From positions 124,001-188,000 of the forward strand of contig NZ_JBINJF010000005.1 of NCBI RefSeq assembly GCF_043951865.1: DNA of 64,000 nt, in the 5' to 3' direction. The stretch is from JAMQKA01 sp043951865. GTDB taxonomy: Bacteria; Bacteroidota; Rhodothermia; Balneolales; Balneolaceae. Positions 15,396 through 25,030 of the stretch are shown one piece after another. Numbering within the stretch: the first letter of the stretch is position 1; each line of letters opens with the position of its first letter. The notes below the pieces were generated by a model. The model searched no databases and was not told the origin of the DNA. It saw only the letters and a program-made list of their open reading frames with translations. The translations under genes and the position numbers were made by a program.

Positions 15396-16693
15396 TGAAA
15401 TCACTTTCTGATCAAGATTCTCAAATCTTTGCACTGCTAGATCAAGAACGTCACCGACAAAATGACAACCTGGAGCTGATCGCCTCTGAAAATTTCGCCT
15501 CGCGTGCCGTAATGGAAGCGATGGGATCGACCCTGACCAACAAGTATGCGGAAGGGCTGCCCGGCAAGCGTTATTACGGCGGCTGCGAATTTGTAGACCA
15601 GGTTGAAGAGCTGGCCCGCAGCAGGGCCCGGGATCTTTTTGGGGCCGACTGGGTCAATGTACAACCTCATTCAGGCGCCCAGGCCAACGCCGCGGTATAC
15701 CTGGCATTCATGGAGCCGGGAGAAACCCTGCTCGGACTGGACCTGTCGCACGGGGGGCATTTGACCCACGGTTCGCCGGTCAACTTCTCCGGACTCCTTT
15801 ACAAATCGGAATTTTACGGAGTTGACAGGGAGACCGGGCGCATCGACATGAACAAGGTGCGCGACAAAGCCAAAAAAGTGAAACCGAAACTGATATCCAT
15901 CGGGGCTTCGGCGTACCCGCGTGACTTGGATTACGAGGCATTCAGGGCAATTGCAGATGAAGTGGGCGCCTACCTGTGGATGGATATGGCCCACACGGCC
16001 GGGCTCATCGCCGCCGACCTGCTGAACGATCCACTACCCTGGTGCGATGTGGTGACCACAACCACCCATAAAACGCTGCGCGGCCCGCGGGGCGGCATGA
16101 TTCTGGTGGGAAATGACGGGGAAAATACGCTGGGAGTGACCGCCCGGAAATCCGGCCGTACCAAAAACTGGAGTGAAGTGCTGGACTCGGCCGTCTTTCC
16201 CGGCACGCAGGGCGGACCACTCATGCACGTAATCGCTGCAAAGGCGGTGGCCTTCCAGGAGGCACTGGAAAAGGATTTCAAACAGTACCAGCAGCAGACC
16301 AGGGACAATGCTCAGGCCCTTGCCCGCAAGTTCAAAGAGATGGGCTACAACCTGGTAAGTGACGGAACGGACAACCACCTGATCCTCGTGGACCTGCGTA
16401 ACAAGGGGCTGACCGGCAAGCAGGCTGAAGAAGCGCTTGAACGAGCCAATATAACCCTAAACAAAAACATGGTACCCTTTGACGACCAGAGCCCGTTTGT
16501 CACCTCCGGAATCCGTATCGGAACCCCGGCAATGACTACGCGCGGAATGGGTACGGGCGAATTCGAATATATTGCAGAACTAATTGACAAGGTGCTGCAG
16601 CAGCCTGAAGACACGACAATCCAACGGAACGTCAAATCAGAAGTCCAGGAACTATGTAACCGTTTTCCGCTGTACGACTTTGTTACCGCGTAA
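15395..16693 (+). CDS. glyA: Serine hydroxymethyltransferase
   Basis: PLP enzyme converting serine and tetrahydrofolate to glycine and 5,10-methylene-THF, the main source of one-carbon units. The 432-residue sequence contains LIASENFASRAVMEAMGS, YAEGLPGKRYYGGCEFVD, NVQPHSGAQANAAVY, HGGHLTHGSPVNFSG, WMDMAHTAGLIAA, the PLP-lysine segment VVTTTTHKTLRGPRGG, and the C-terminal GIRIGTPAMTTRGMG. All active-site residues are present. It is coupled to rpiB by a 1-bp overlap and convergent to tatA. Confidence 0.98.
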   Translation: MKSLSDQDSQIFALLDQERHRQNDNLELIASENFASRAVMEAMGSTLTNKYAEGLPGKRYYGGCEFVDQVEELARSRARDLFGADWVNVQPHSGAQANAAVYLAFMEPGETLLGLDLSHGGHLTHGSPVNFSGLLYKSEFYGVDRETGRIDMNKVRDKAKKVKPKLISIGASAYPRDLDYEAFRAIADEVGAYLWMDMAHTAGLIAADLLNDPLPWCDVVTTTTHKTLRGPRGGMILVGNDGENTLGVTARKSGRTKNWSEVLDSAVFPGTQGGPLMHVIAAKAVAFQEALEKDFKQYQQQTRDNAQALARKFKEMGYNLVSDGTDNHLILVDLRNKGLTGKQAEEALERANITLNKNMVPFDDQSPFVTSGIRIGTPAMTTRGMGTGEFEYIAELIDKVLQQPEDTTIQRNVKSEVQELCNRFPLYDFVTA

Positions 16694-16704
16694 TACCAGG
16701 TCAG

Positions 16705-16872
16705 CTATTTCTCGACTGACTGCTCAGGTTTTTGCTCGGAGGTTTCGGTAGTCTTCTTGAACTCCTTGATGCCCTGGCCAATACCGCGGGCCAGTTCAGG
16801 AATTTTTCGTGCACCGAAAAACAGGATAATAACCGCGAGTATCAATACAATTTCAGTTGCTCCAAAAGTCAT
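16705..16872 (-). CDS. tatA: Twin-arginine translocase subunit TatA/E
   Basis: A 55-residue protein. It begins MTFGATEIVLILAVIILFFG (one transmembrane helix), followed by the amphipathic helix ARKIPELARGIGQGIKEFKK with the conserved FG at the hinge, then a short charged tail. This is the standard TatA layout. TatA forms the pore of the Tat pathway, which exports folded proteins. The gene is divergent from tatC (17313), 440 bp away, so both components are at one locus. TatB is not visible; many Bacteroidota use a two-component TatA-TatC system. Confidence 0.93.
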   Translation of the reverse strand: MTFGATEIVLILAVIILFFGARKIPELARGIGQGIKEFKKTTETSEQKPEQSVEK

Positions 16873-17312
16873 AATCGCATTCTTTTATTGTTCATATTAA
16901 AGCTATCTTTGCACTGCCGGTTGGCAAACATCACCGTTGAACGGCTTGACGATGTATAACAAGCAGTTCAACAGTTGGCAACACAGCATATGAGTATCGT
17001 TTGAATCTGATGTTGTTAAGATCTAAAAATATTACCATCTATTTAAATCTTTTACAGATTACTGCATTTAAATTATGCTGGGTTTCGCGAAAGGGTTTAA
17101 TCGATCCCGGACGAGGTATTGATTCGACCGTTTCTTTGGTAATTTTGAGCAATTGCCGGAGGTTTCTGAATAATTGAACTCTCTTATTCATACCCAGAAA
17201 ATAAATATAACCACTGACTACGTTACAGTTGGTCCGGGTTATTCAGTAACATCCGTTTTTTGAAGAACAAATTTAATTTTTAATGTAAGATATTGTGGAA
17301 GACCGAGAAATT
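16873..17312. other. tatA-tatC divergent intergenic region with an imperfect inverted repeat
   Basis: About 440 AT-rich bases. A 17-bp imperfect inverted repeat (CGGAGGTTTCTGAATAA at 17157-17173 and TTATTCAGTAACATCCG at 17239-17255, 15 of 17 matching) flanks a 65-bp spacer. Its right arm resembles the end motif of the MITE-like element at 31.9 kb (GGTTATTCA versus GGATTATTCA). Promoters of both genes must be here. No gene is seen. Confidence 0.4.
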
Positions 17313-18134
17313 ATGGCACCCGATCCGCCACAGGCCACGATGCCGAAGGATCGCACTGATGAAATGTCATTTCTGGAGCACCTGGAAGAGTTGCGCTGGC
17401 ATCTCATCAAAGGATTTGGAGGCGTGGCGTTTGGTATGTTAATCGCATTCATCTTTGGAGATTTCCTGGTGAACAAGATTATGCTGGGACCGACCCGGGC
17501 CGATTTTGTTGTTTACCAAATGCTGGGTATAGATGCGGTAGACCTGACCCTGCAGAGCCGAAAACTGCCCGGTCAGTTTTTTACCTACTGGGGAACACTC
17601 ATTGTGATGGGCGGCATTATCGGTTCTCCGATATTCTTTTACCAACTGTGGGCGTTTGTGGAACCGGCCATGGAATCAACCGAGAAATGGAAATCACGCT
17701 TTAACGTTGCTTTTATAAGCCTGTTTTTCCTGCTCGGCGTCAGCTTTGGCTATTTTGTACTGGTTCCCTTTGCCGTGCAGTTTTTCAGCCAGTTTCAGAT
17801 TGCCGATGTCATCCACAACGATTTTGACATTAATGAGTATTTCAGTTCGCTCACCATGTGGATCCTTTCCTGCGGCGTAATCTTTCAGCTGCCGGTCATC
17901 AGTTACTTTCTATCCAAATTCGGGCTGCTTACCCCCGACTTTTTACGCGAATACAGGCGGCATGCCATCGTAACCTGCTTTATACTCTCCGCTTTCCTGA
18001 CACCACCGGATCCGGTCTCCCAGGTACTTATTGCCATTCCCCTGCTGCTGCTGTACCAGTTTTCGATCTGGGTGAGCAAGATGGGTGTGCGCCAGCGAGA
18101 GAAAGAGCTCAGAAGGGCGTGGGGAGAAGAATAA
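17313..18134 (+). CDS. tatC: Sec-independent protein translocase TatC
   Basis: The substrate-binding membrane subunit of the Tat system. The frame shows MSFLEHLEELRWHLIKGF (the cytoplasmic N-terminal motif that recognises the twin-arginine signal) and six hydrophobic segments, e.g. around FGGVAFGMLIAFIFG, GTLIVMGGIIGSPIFFYQLWAF, FNVAFISLFFLLGVSFGYFVLVPFAVQFF, LTMWILSCGVIFQLPVISYFLS, ATPPDP-like FLTPPDPVSQVLIAIPLLLLY. FxxPxxExxE-like elements are preserved. The ATG at 17313 is chosen over a GTG at 17295; an ATG at 17340 is also possible. Confidence 0.95.
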   Translation: MAPDPPQATMPKDRTDEMSFLEHLEELRWHLIKGFGGVAFGMLIAFIFGDFLVNKIMLGPTRADFVVYQMLGIDAVDLTLQSRKLPGQFFTYWGTLIVMGGIIGSPIFFYQLWAFVEPAMESTEKWKSRFNVAFISLFFLLGVSFGYFVLVPFAVQFFSQFQIADVIHNDFDINEYFSSLTMWILSCGVIFQLPVISYFLSKFGLLTPDFLREYRRHAIVTCFILSAFLTPPDPVSQVLIAIPLLLLYQFSIWVSKMGVRQREKELRRAWGEE

Positions 18135-18239
18135 TTCGCCCGGACCGTGTGCGTTATTAGCACGTGGAGACTAATTCCCTTACTTTCGGTACGAAATGAA
18201 CAGTTGCTAGAATCCAAAGAAAAGTTGTTAACACATTTA

Positions 18240-18746
18240 ATGAGATCTTCCATTACTACTAAACCGTTTCTCCCTTTTGTCCTTGGCATCGTTATTTTCA
18301 TCGCATTTCAGGGTTGTGGGGACAATGATACCATATCGGGCCCGGATTTCTCAACAGTTCCCGCCCCCTGGGACATCTCGGGGGCTGACAGCAGTTTCAC
18401 TCTTGCGGACGGCGATATCGCGGTTTATGTTCTCGAGAAGGGAAATGGGATTTTTGAGGTTAACGAACGTGATCAGATTTCGGTCTATTACACCGGACGG
18501 CTTAAGGATGGGACCGTTTTCACCAGCACGTGGGCCAACGGGAACACCGCCCCGCGCTTACTGGCCATATCGGAACAGATCGAAGGATTCAGGAGGGGCG
18601 TGATAGGCATGTCCGAGGGCGAACGACGCACGGTGATCATACCTCCCAGCTACGGATACGGAAACAGCAGGCCGGGAACCAACGGTTACAACTTACGCAA
18701 CGACACCCTGATATATGACATTGAACTGGATGAAATTGACGGCTAG
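18240..18746 (+). CDS. FKBP-type peptidyl-prolyl isomerase, lipoprotein
   Basis: A 168-residue lipoprotein with signal and lipobox (FIAFQGC, Cys27), then a linker and the FKBP domain: ISVYYTGRLKDGTVFTSTW, LLAISEQIEGFRRGVIGMSEGERRTVIIPPSYGYGNSRPG, DTLIYDIELDEI. Peptidyl-prolyl isomerases of this kind assist folding of exported proteins in the periplasm. The ATG at 18240 is chosen because it creates a proper lipoprotein signal; an in-frame GTG at 18147 would add 31 residues without purpose. It follows tatC by 105 bp on the same strand. Confidence 0.9.
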   Translation: MRSSITTKPFLPFVLGIVIFIAFQGCGDNDTISGPDFSTVPAPWDISGADSSFTLADGDIAVYVLEKGNGIFEVNERDQISVYYTGRLKDGTVFTSTWANGNTAPRLLAISEQIEGFRRGVIGMSEGERRTVIIPPSYGYGNSRPGTNGYNLRNDTLIYDIELDEIDG

Positions 18747-18769
18747 CCTGCATTTCACCAGGAAATTTA

Positions 18770-18888
18770 AAGGGATCTTTGCAGAACCTGCTATTTTGCT
18801 GGGAGTTGGGTTATACCACCGACCTTATTGATCTTGTAAACGAGAGTGCAACTCCCTCAGAACGAGAAATCGAGGATTTTACAAAGCC
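18770..18888 (+). repeat. 119-bp dispersed repeat, copy A
   Basis: Aligns without gaps to 32187-32305 at roughly 80% identity by hand count, including CTTTGCAGAACCTGCTATTT and the blocks TACCACCGACCTT and TTTACAAAGCC. No coding capacity in common. It lies between the FKBP gene and alr. The motif TTCACCAGGAAATTT immediately precedes it (18754-18768). Confidence 0.75.
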
Positions 18889-18920
18889 CTATAACATTAA
18901 TTCTGACAAAAATATGCAGG

Positions 18921-20000
18921 TTAGCCGGCTACATGCCTTCGGGGGACCCGTTCGGAAATACCCGTTAATATTTCGTATGCAATAGTCTGGCTGCGCCGGG
19001 CCCACTCGTCAGCGGTTTGTGCATGGGGTCCCAGCAGCTCGACCGGCGTTCCCGTCTCATATATTTTTGACGGACCCAGGTAGACCATGATAAAATTCAT
19101 GGTCACCGTTCCCACCACAGGATATCTCGTTTCTGCAATCGCGACATCCAAATTTCCTGTCAGCAACCGGGGAATGCCCTCTTCATAGCCAACGGGGACA
19201 GTACCGATATAGCCGTCCTCCGGCGCCTTCCAGCGGGCACCGTAACTGACGGTTTCGCCTTTTCTAATCCGCCGTACCTGCGCCAGGTGCGAGACCCATC
19301 GCAGGCACGGTTGCAGTTCCCTTACGGGCGCATCCCCCGGGGCATATCCATAGAGACCAATTCCATTTCTCACCATATCAAAATGAGAAGAGGGATAGAA
19401 GACAGTTCCTCCGGTATTGGCCATGTGTGCAATCCAACCACCACTGAACCTTCGGCAAATGGTACGAAAACGTTCAAGCTGCGTCTCCGCCATAGCGGAC
19501 CCCGGTGCCTCGGCCGTGGCAAAATGTGAGTAAATTCCGGTACAGGTGATCGATTTTCGCTCTTCCACCAGCTTCTCCGTCTGCGGGATCTCATCCTCTG
19601 CCAATCCGAGTCGTCCCATACCGGTATCAAAATTGAGGTGATACTGTGTACCCCCGCGCAAAATACCGAAATGCACCAGGTCGCTGACGGTCGCCGTAAG
19701 TCGATATGCTGGATACGCCGGGGCAGTCTCATCCGTGGGAACACCAAAAACCAGGATGGGAGCATCAATTCCACCCTCCCTTAAAGCGATCCCTTCATCC
19801 ACATCATTCACGGCAAACCACGCCACCTGATCCTCAATGGCCCGGGCCACGGGCACTGCCCCATGTCCATAAGCGTCGGCTTTAACCACGGCCATCTGTT
19901 TAACACCGGGAGAAAGGTAGCGCGCCAGTACTTCTGTATTGTCCTTTAATTTTGAAAGATTCACCTCAACAAATGAGTTCACAGAAACTTTTTTAGCCAT
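18921..20000 (-). CDS. alr: Alanine racemase (copy 1)
   Basis: PLP enzyme making D-alanine for peptidoglycan. The 359-residue protein has the PLP lysine in AVVKADAYGHG (K40 from this start), FDTGMGRLG, IYSHFATAEAPGS, NTGGTVFYPSSHFDMVRNGIGLYG, the catalytic tyrosine region VSYGARWKAPEDG, TVPVGYEEGIPR, and MVYLGPSKI/VELLGPHA near the end. The ATG at 20000 is used because the upstream extension starts with TTG; GGAA lies 10 nt ahead of it. It is the canonical-looking Alr of the window; a second, divergent one is at 41815-42990. Confidence 0.92.
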   Translation of the reverse strand: MAKKVSVNSFVEVNLSKLKDNTEVLARYLSPGVKQMAVVKADAYGHGAVPVARAIEDQVAWFAVNDVDEGIALREGGIDAPILVFGVPTDETAPAYPAYRLTATVSDLVHFGILRGGTQYHLNFDTGMGRLGLAEDEIPQTEKLVEERKSITCTGIYSHFATAEAPGSAMAETQLERFRTICRRFSGGWIAHMANTGGTVFYPSSHFDMVRNGIGLYGYAPGDAPVRELQPCLRWVSHLAQVRRIRKGETVSYGARWKAPEDGYIGTVPVGYEEGIPRLLTGNLDVAIAETRYPVVGTVTMNFIMVYLGPSKIYETGTPVELLGPHAQTADEWARRSQTIAYEILTGISERVPRRHVAG

Positions 20001-20305
20001 CTTGAATTCCAAAAAAATATCTATTTAACGTAAGTTCCAGCTTTAAGCTTTTTCATAATTTCTTGGGGCAGACCCTTAATCTCCCCTTCAGGGGAGCGCC
20101 GCCCAAGGCGGGAGGGGTGTTATTCTCTATGTTAGACCTGCACCTCCCGAACCAATCGCGAGAGCCACGCGATTGGCCCACTCTCCTCAAGGAGGGACTG
20201 TTTTTTCTTGCCATTTCAGGGCAAACAGGTATTCTGCTTAAGATAAATATGTCAAAATCAGGTTAGTTACTTCGGCATTTTTCATTTTTACGGTAGTCTG
20301 CAGCG
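20001..20305. repeat. GC-rich hairpin-containing intergenic repeat
   Basis: Two perfect hairpins are visible: CTCCCC-TTCA-GGGGAG (20081-20096) and CCAATCGCG-AGAGCCA-CGCGATTGG (20152-20176), with GGAGGG/CTCCT blocks between and a T-run after 20210. The region between the convergent alr and the CrtO-like gene starts is otherwise non-coding. The layout resembles scattered REP-like intergenic repeats in this phylum; a copy elsewhere in the genome would confirm it. Confidence 0.4.
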
Positions 20306-21916
20306 TCAGAAAAACCATCTGTCTTTCCTGTAGTCCTTCAGAATAACCTGTGCCGCGTTATACCCGGCGGCCCCGAACACCCCCCCGCCAGGGTGACAGG
20401 AAGCACTAGACAGGTACAGATTCTCGATCGGGGTTTTATATTCACTCATTTCCGGGATCGGGCGAAACATAAACATCTGGTCAAAGCTCATCTCCACATG
20501 CATCACATTGCCCCGCGGCATGGCGTGCTTGCGCTCAATATCCAGGGGACTCTGAATATACCAGTCAATTAATTTCCCTTTCATATTGGGAGCATACCCT
20601 GTAACGACATCGTATATCTTTTGGGCTTCCCGTTCCCGGATCTGGTCCCAGTGCTCCCCGTTACTCAGCTCATACGGGTGCCACTGAGCCCAGGCAAACA
20701 GGGTGTGCCCTCCGTCGGGCGCGACATCCGGATCAATTTTAGAAAATGTCATGGCAAGCACTGCCGGATCCTGTGGCGGGACACCCCGCGTGTGATCGGC
20801 AATGGCATTCTTCAGGTATTGCCGGGAGGGGGCCAGCAGCTGCATTCCCTTGTGGATATCAGGATCTCCGGGGCTGGCGCTGTATTCGGGCAGCTCTTCC
20901 ACCGCACAACGAATCACCATTCCAAAGCCGTTGCCCACGTTGATATTCTCCACTTTCTCATACAGAGAAGCATCCAGGTGCTCGCGGCCCACCATGCCCA
21001 TCATTGTTTTTTGGACATGCGCATTAGAGACAATGACATCGGCAAAAAACTCCTCTCCCCGCCGGGTTCTTACTCCTGTTGCCCGGCCCTGTTCGATGAT
21101 GATATCCGCGACAGGGGCATCGGTCTGAACAGTCCCTCCGTGGGCCTCGATATAGTTGGCCATCGCCCGGGTGAGCATCCCACTGCCCCCTCTCGGGTGC
21201 CTGGCTCCACTCTGGTGCAACATCGATTGCCAGCCGGCAAAATCACCCGTAGCGGGGTGGTCCGGCGTGGGACCCGACTGGGCTGCAAACCAGATGAGTG
21301 CGGTCTTCAGCCAGGGATTTTCAAAAGCGTCGTCCACCACCTTGCCGTAGCTGCTGAAGATCTTCTGGAGTCCCGCGGCCTGCTCCCCTTTTTTAAACAT
21401 CGATCCATTTCGAACCTGTCCCTTGATCAGCTCACTTACAATATTTTTACCGGTAGGCGGAACCATAAACGCCTTCAGCACGCCCTGGTTGACCCGCCCC
21501 CAGAACTCCACAAAATTCCGGTAGTTCTCAACATCTTCGGGTGCCACCCGGGCGATCGACTCCAGCGTGCGATCCAGCTCCCTGTAGAAATGAATCACCC
21601 CTTTTTCCGACTGTGCGGGCGGCAGGGGGTAAGACATGATCGGGTTCATTTCGATATATTCCAGCCCATATTTTTCCAGCTCCAGTTCCTCGACAATCCC
21701 GGTTTGATGAATCATAATATGTACCGACGACCCGACATCCATTCGGAATCCCCCGGGGTATTCCTCGGATTGAAACATTGTTTCGGTGCACACGGCCCCG
21801 CCGATATTTTCCCGACGCTCCAGCACCTGCACGGAATACCCCGCCTTTGCCAGGTAACAGCCCGTAACAAGGCCGTTGTGGCCGGATCCGATCAAAATCA
21901 CATCGTAATTGCTCAT
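20306..21916 (-). CDS. FAD-dependent phytoene-dehydrogenase-like oxidoreductase (CrtO/PYROXD2 type)
   Basis: A 536-residue flavoprotein. The N-terminal Rossmann segment DVILIGSGHNGLVTGCYLAKAGYSVQVLERRENIGGAV binds FAD; further signatures are GGSGMLTRAMANYIEAHGGTVQTDAPVADIIIEQGRATGVRTRRGEEFFADVIVSNAHV and the C-terminal YLSSASCHPGGGVFGAAGYNAAQVIL. This belongs to the COG1233 family, which includes carotenoid desaturases, the CrtO-type beta-carotene ketolase and PYROXD2. CrtO-like enzymes occur in pigmented relatives, but no carotenoid genes are adjacent, so the substrate is undetermined. It faces sppA divergently, 228 bp away. Confidence 0.8.
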   Translation of the reverse strand: MSNYDVILIGSGHNGLVTGCYLAKAGYSVQVLERRENIGGAVCTETMFQSEEYPGGFRMDVGSSVHIMIHQTGIVEELELEKYGLEYIEMNPIMSYPLPPAQSEKGVIHFYRELDRTLESIARVAPEDVENYRNFVEFWGRVNQGVLKAFMVPPTGKNIVSELIKGQVRNGSMFKKGEQAAGLQKIFSSYGKVVDDAFENPWLKTALIWFAAQSGPTPDHPATGDFAGWQSMLHQSGARHPRGGSGMLTRAMANYIEAHGGTVQTDAPVADIIIEQGRATGVRTRRGEEFFADVIVSNAHVQKTMMGMVGREHLDASLYEKVENINVGNGFGMVIRCAVEELPEYSASPGDPDIHKGMQLLAPSRQYLKNAIADHTRGVPPQDPAVLAMTFSKIDPDVAPDGGHTLFAWAQWHPYELSNGEHWDQIREREAQKIYDVVTGYAPNMKGKLIDWYIQSPLDIERKHAMPRGNVMHVEMSFDQMFMFRPIPEMSEYKTPIENLYLSSASCHPGGGVFGAAGYNAAQVILKDYRKDRWFF

Positions 21917-22144
21917 TGTAATATATATTCGCTTTTTATAACATCAGTCAACTTATATCATGTAATGCGTGTTGCATCAACCGAAGGATCTGCAAAACGT
22001 TGAGTACCTCATTTTGAGCGCATCTAGAGTTTTACATATCCGATTTCCGTTTCATACGGATATTTGATTTCGGCGTTCAAAATTGCTGCACAGCTTTGCA
22101 CAAGCCTCCAATAATTTTCAATACTCACAAATCATCTCTGCAAT

Positions 22145-23935
22145 ATGAAGTTCTTTCAAACCCTGATCGCCTCTACACTGGGCTTTCTCATCGCCGTGTT
22201 CATCCTGTTCGTGGTATTCTTTATCACGCTTTCCAGCAGTACCCAGCAGCCAGAACCTTACGTACGTGATAATACCGTTCTTAAAATAAACTTGCAGGGT
22301 TCTCTTCCGGCCCAGCAGTCCAGCAACCCGTTTGATGAACTTTTTTCCACCCAGGGGGGCGTAAAAGTATCGCTGCAGTCACTTCGGGAGAACCTGAACA
22401 AAGCCGCCAGGCACGACAACATAAAAGGCGTATGGCTGGAGATTAACGCCGTCTCCGAGGGCTGGGCTAATCTTGAGGAGGCACACCGCCTGATCCGCAC
22501 GTTCCGCGACAGTACCGACAAATTCGTATATGCCAGCACCTCCGATATCGGATATAATGAGAAAGGCTACTACCTGGCATCCGCCGCAGATTCCGTCTTT
22601 TCTCCGCAGGAGTCCTTTTTTGAGTTTGATGGCTTCTATTCCCAGGTCTCATTTTATGCGGGGCTGTTTGAAAAGATCGGAATCGAGGCCGAGATTGCGC
22701 GTCACGGAAAGTATAAATCGGCGGTAGAACCTTTTTACCAGAAAGAGCTTTCCGAGGAGAGTCGCTACCAGCTCGAACAGATCATTCAGGATGTGAGCAG
22801 TACGTTTGTGGGGGCTGTAAGTCAAAAGACGGGGAAGTCCGCCGGCGAAATAAACACGCTGATGAATGATGCTCCCAGCCTGCTGACCCGAAAGGCGCAC
22901 CAGCAGGGCCTGATCGACTCGCTACTCTCCCCCAATGACCTTAAAAAACTGATCAAAAAACGCATGGGAGTGGAAGAGAGCAGTACCCTGCAAACCATTT
23001 CCAACAACCGTTATTACCGTGTAACCCCGGGCACGGCGGGAATTGAGCGCAACTCTACGAACAATAAGATTGCCGTTATCTATGCCAACGGACCCATCGT
23101 CTACGGGGTAAATGCGAATGCTCCCTTTGACAACCAGCAGTATATAACGGCTTCGTTTTTTGAAGAACAGCTGGAGGATATTCGCGGGGATGAAGATGTC
23201 AAAGCGGTAGTCGTGCGCATCAACAGCCCCGGTGGGTCCGGCAGCACTTCGGACCTTATATGGAACAAGCTGCGCGAGCTCTCCAACGAGATTCCTGTGA
23301 TTGCTTCCATGGGGCCTGTGGCTGCCTCCGGCGGGTACTATATTGCGATGGCTGCGGATTCGATCGTCGCGGAATCGACGACCCTGACCGGTTCCATCGG
23401 CGTGTTTTCCACAAAATTCAATACCAAGCAGCTCTGGAATGAGGAGCTCGGTATCACCTTCGACCAGGTTAAATCGCACCAGTACGCAGACTGGCTGAAT
23501 CCTACGCGCGGCTTCACCGAAACCGAGCGGAAAGCCTACCAGCAATTCACGGATGATTTTTACCGGATTTTTATCTCAAAAGTAGCGGAATCACGAAATA
23601 TGACGCTGGAGGAAGTCGATGCCGTTGCGCAGGGACGGGTGTGGACCGGCGAAGATGCGCTGGAACAAAACCTGGTGGACCTGCTGGGGGGAATGGAAGA
23701 GGCGCTGAATATTGCGGCCGAAAAGGCGGAGATATCGGACTACCAGCTCGTCACCTATCCAAAAGCCAAAGATTTCTATGAACTGCTGATGAGTTCGGCC
23801 CAGGCCAAGGCAAAATCACTGCTCGGGAATTCCCTGCTTCCTGAATACGAGCAAACTGAAAAGCTCAAAGCGTTGTTTAGATATGGAAAAGGCGATCCGT
23901 TGTTACTCTTTCCATACGCACTAAATATCCAGTAA
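22145..23935 (+). CDS. sppA: Signal peptide peptidase SppA, 67-kDa type
   Basis: A 596-residue membrane-anchored serine protease that degrades cleaved signal peptides. Residues ~5-30 are a transmembrane anchor (TLIASTLGFLIAVFILFVVFFITL). The protein has two tandem S49 domains: the N-terminal half supplies the catalytic lysine (IARHGKYKSAVEPFYQ) and the C-terminal half the nucleophile serine (SMGPVAASGGYYIAMAADSIVA), with the hinge INSPGGSGST between. Both catalytic elements are intact. It is followed after 4 bp by an MBL hydrolase gene, probably co-transcribed. Confidence 0.95.
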   Translation: MKFFQTLIASTLGFLIAVFILFVVFFITLSSSTQQPEPYVRDNTVLKINLQGSLPAQQSSNPFDELFSTQGGVKVSLQSLRENLNKAARHDNIKGVWLEINAVSEGWANLEEAHRLIRTFRDSTDKFVYASTSDIGYNEKGYYLASAADSVFSPQESFFEFDGFYSQVSFYAGLFEKIGIEAEIARHGKYKSAVEPFYQKELSEESRYQLEQIIQDVSSTFVGAVSQKTGKSAGEINTLMNDAPSLLTRKAHQQGLIDSLLSPNDLKKLIKKRMGVEESSTLQTISNNRYYRVTPGTAGIERNSTNNKIAVIYANGPIVYGVNANAPFDNQQYITASFFEEQLEDIRGDEDVKAVVVRINSPGGSGSTSDLIWNKLRELSNEIPVIASMGPVAASGGYYIAMAADSIVAESTTLTGSIGVFSTKFNTKQLWNEELGITFDQVKSHQYADWLNPTRGFTETERKAYQQFTDDFYRIFISKVAESRNMTLEEVDAVAQGRVWTGEDALEQNLVDLLGGMEEALNIAAEKAEISDYQLVTYPKAKDFYELLMSSAQAKAKSLLGNSLLPEYEQTEKLKALFRYGKGDPLLLFPYALNIQ

Positions 23936-23939
23936 TGCC

Positions 23940-24788
23940 ATGAAGGTCGGTCGTTTTACGATAGAACAGCTTAGTGAAGGACAGTTTGAAATTTTTGACG
24001 ACGGCGCTTTCAACAAGCTGTCCCAAAAAGAGACCGGTCCCGCTGTAGACCTGCCGGTGGAGGTCTCAACGACGGTGGGCATCAACCCGGTCCTGGTCTC
24101 CACCGGCGAGCAGCATATACTGCTGGATACCGGTCTGGGATGGGGGCTGGACGCCGGAAGCAGGTACCCGGAGGTATCAAACGCCGTTACGAACCTGGCA
24201 ATATTCGGGCTTGCTCCTGAAGATATTACCCATGTGATTCTTACCCATCTTCACTATGATCATGCAGCGGGATCTACATATACCGACGACCGTGCCCTGA
24301 CGCAGCCCACATTCCCCAATGCCACCTATTACCTGCAAAAAAGGGAATGGGAGTATGCCATTACACACGCAGGAAAACCAACTGCTGCCGGGAAAGGCGC
24401 CACATACAAACCGGATGACCTGTACCGCCTGTTTGCTGATGACTATCTCGAATTACTGGACGTGGAACATGCAGCCATTGTGCCGGGGATCGATGCGATC
24501 TGGACAGGTGGACATACGCCCGGGCACCAGGTGATACGGGTTCATGACCAGGGGGAGGCGGCCTACTACCTGGGCGACCTGCTCCCAAGTAAAGCGCATC
24601 TCAACAGGTACGCCATGCGGCATGTCGACATCCATCCCAACCAGGCAAAAAAACGAAAACTTCAACTCCTGCAGGAAGGGTGTGAGGAGAATGCCCACCT
24701 GCTGTTCTATCACTCTCTTTACTCAAAAGCAGGGGTGCTCGCCAAGGATGAGAATGACAGGAAATACGTGCTGAAGGAAGAAAATTGA
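23940..24788 (+). CDS. MBL-fold metallo-hydrolase
   Basis: A 282-residue hydrolase of the metallo-beta-lactamase fold. Zinc ligands are visible: HLHYDHAAG (HxHxDH), the third histidine in GGHTPGHQVI, the bridging aspartate in YLGDLLP, and a final histidine in LFYHSLY. The N-terminal strand layout and large insert (FPNATYYLQKREWEY) resemble quorum-quenching lactonase and glyoxalase II-type enzymes. Substrate cannot be inferred. It follows sppA by 4 bp and is convergent to rho. Confidence 0.85.
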   Translation: MKVGRFTIEQLSEGQFEIFDDGAFNKLSQKETGPAVDLPVEVSTTVGINPVLVSTGEQHILLDTGLGWGLDAGSRYPEVSNAVTNLAIFGLAPEDITHVILTHLHYDHAAGSTYTDDRALTQPTFPNATYYLQKREWEYAITHAGKPTAAGKGATYKPDDLYRLFADDYLELLDVEHAAIVPGIDAIWTGGHTPGHQVIRVHDQGEAAYYLGDLLPSKAHLNRYAMRHVDIHPNQAKKRKLQLLQEGCEENAHLLFYHSLYSKAGVLAKDENDRKYVLKEEN

Positions 24789-25030
24789 GCGGTCCGCTTC
24801 CTTCACTTGAAGGAGAAACCCACAATTTTGTCAATGCTGCCCTTAGATTATCGCAGTCGAACGCTCTCATCGCGGAATGCAGAGCACCACGAAATAGTAG
24901 TTCTACCATGCAGTCTGCGTAAATCGGCATGATCGGTGTTTATCCGCGTTATGCCAGTAACGGCTGCATCCAGGATTTGACGCGAAACCAGCAACTTCTA
25001 ACACAGTTCGCCGATGTTATGCGTGGACGA

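Noticed and set aside
20621..22003. 460-codon frame antisense to the CrtO-like gene
   Set aside because: Shadow of the real oxidoreductase on the minus strand; no protein-like motif.
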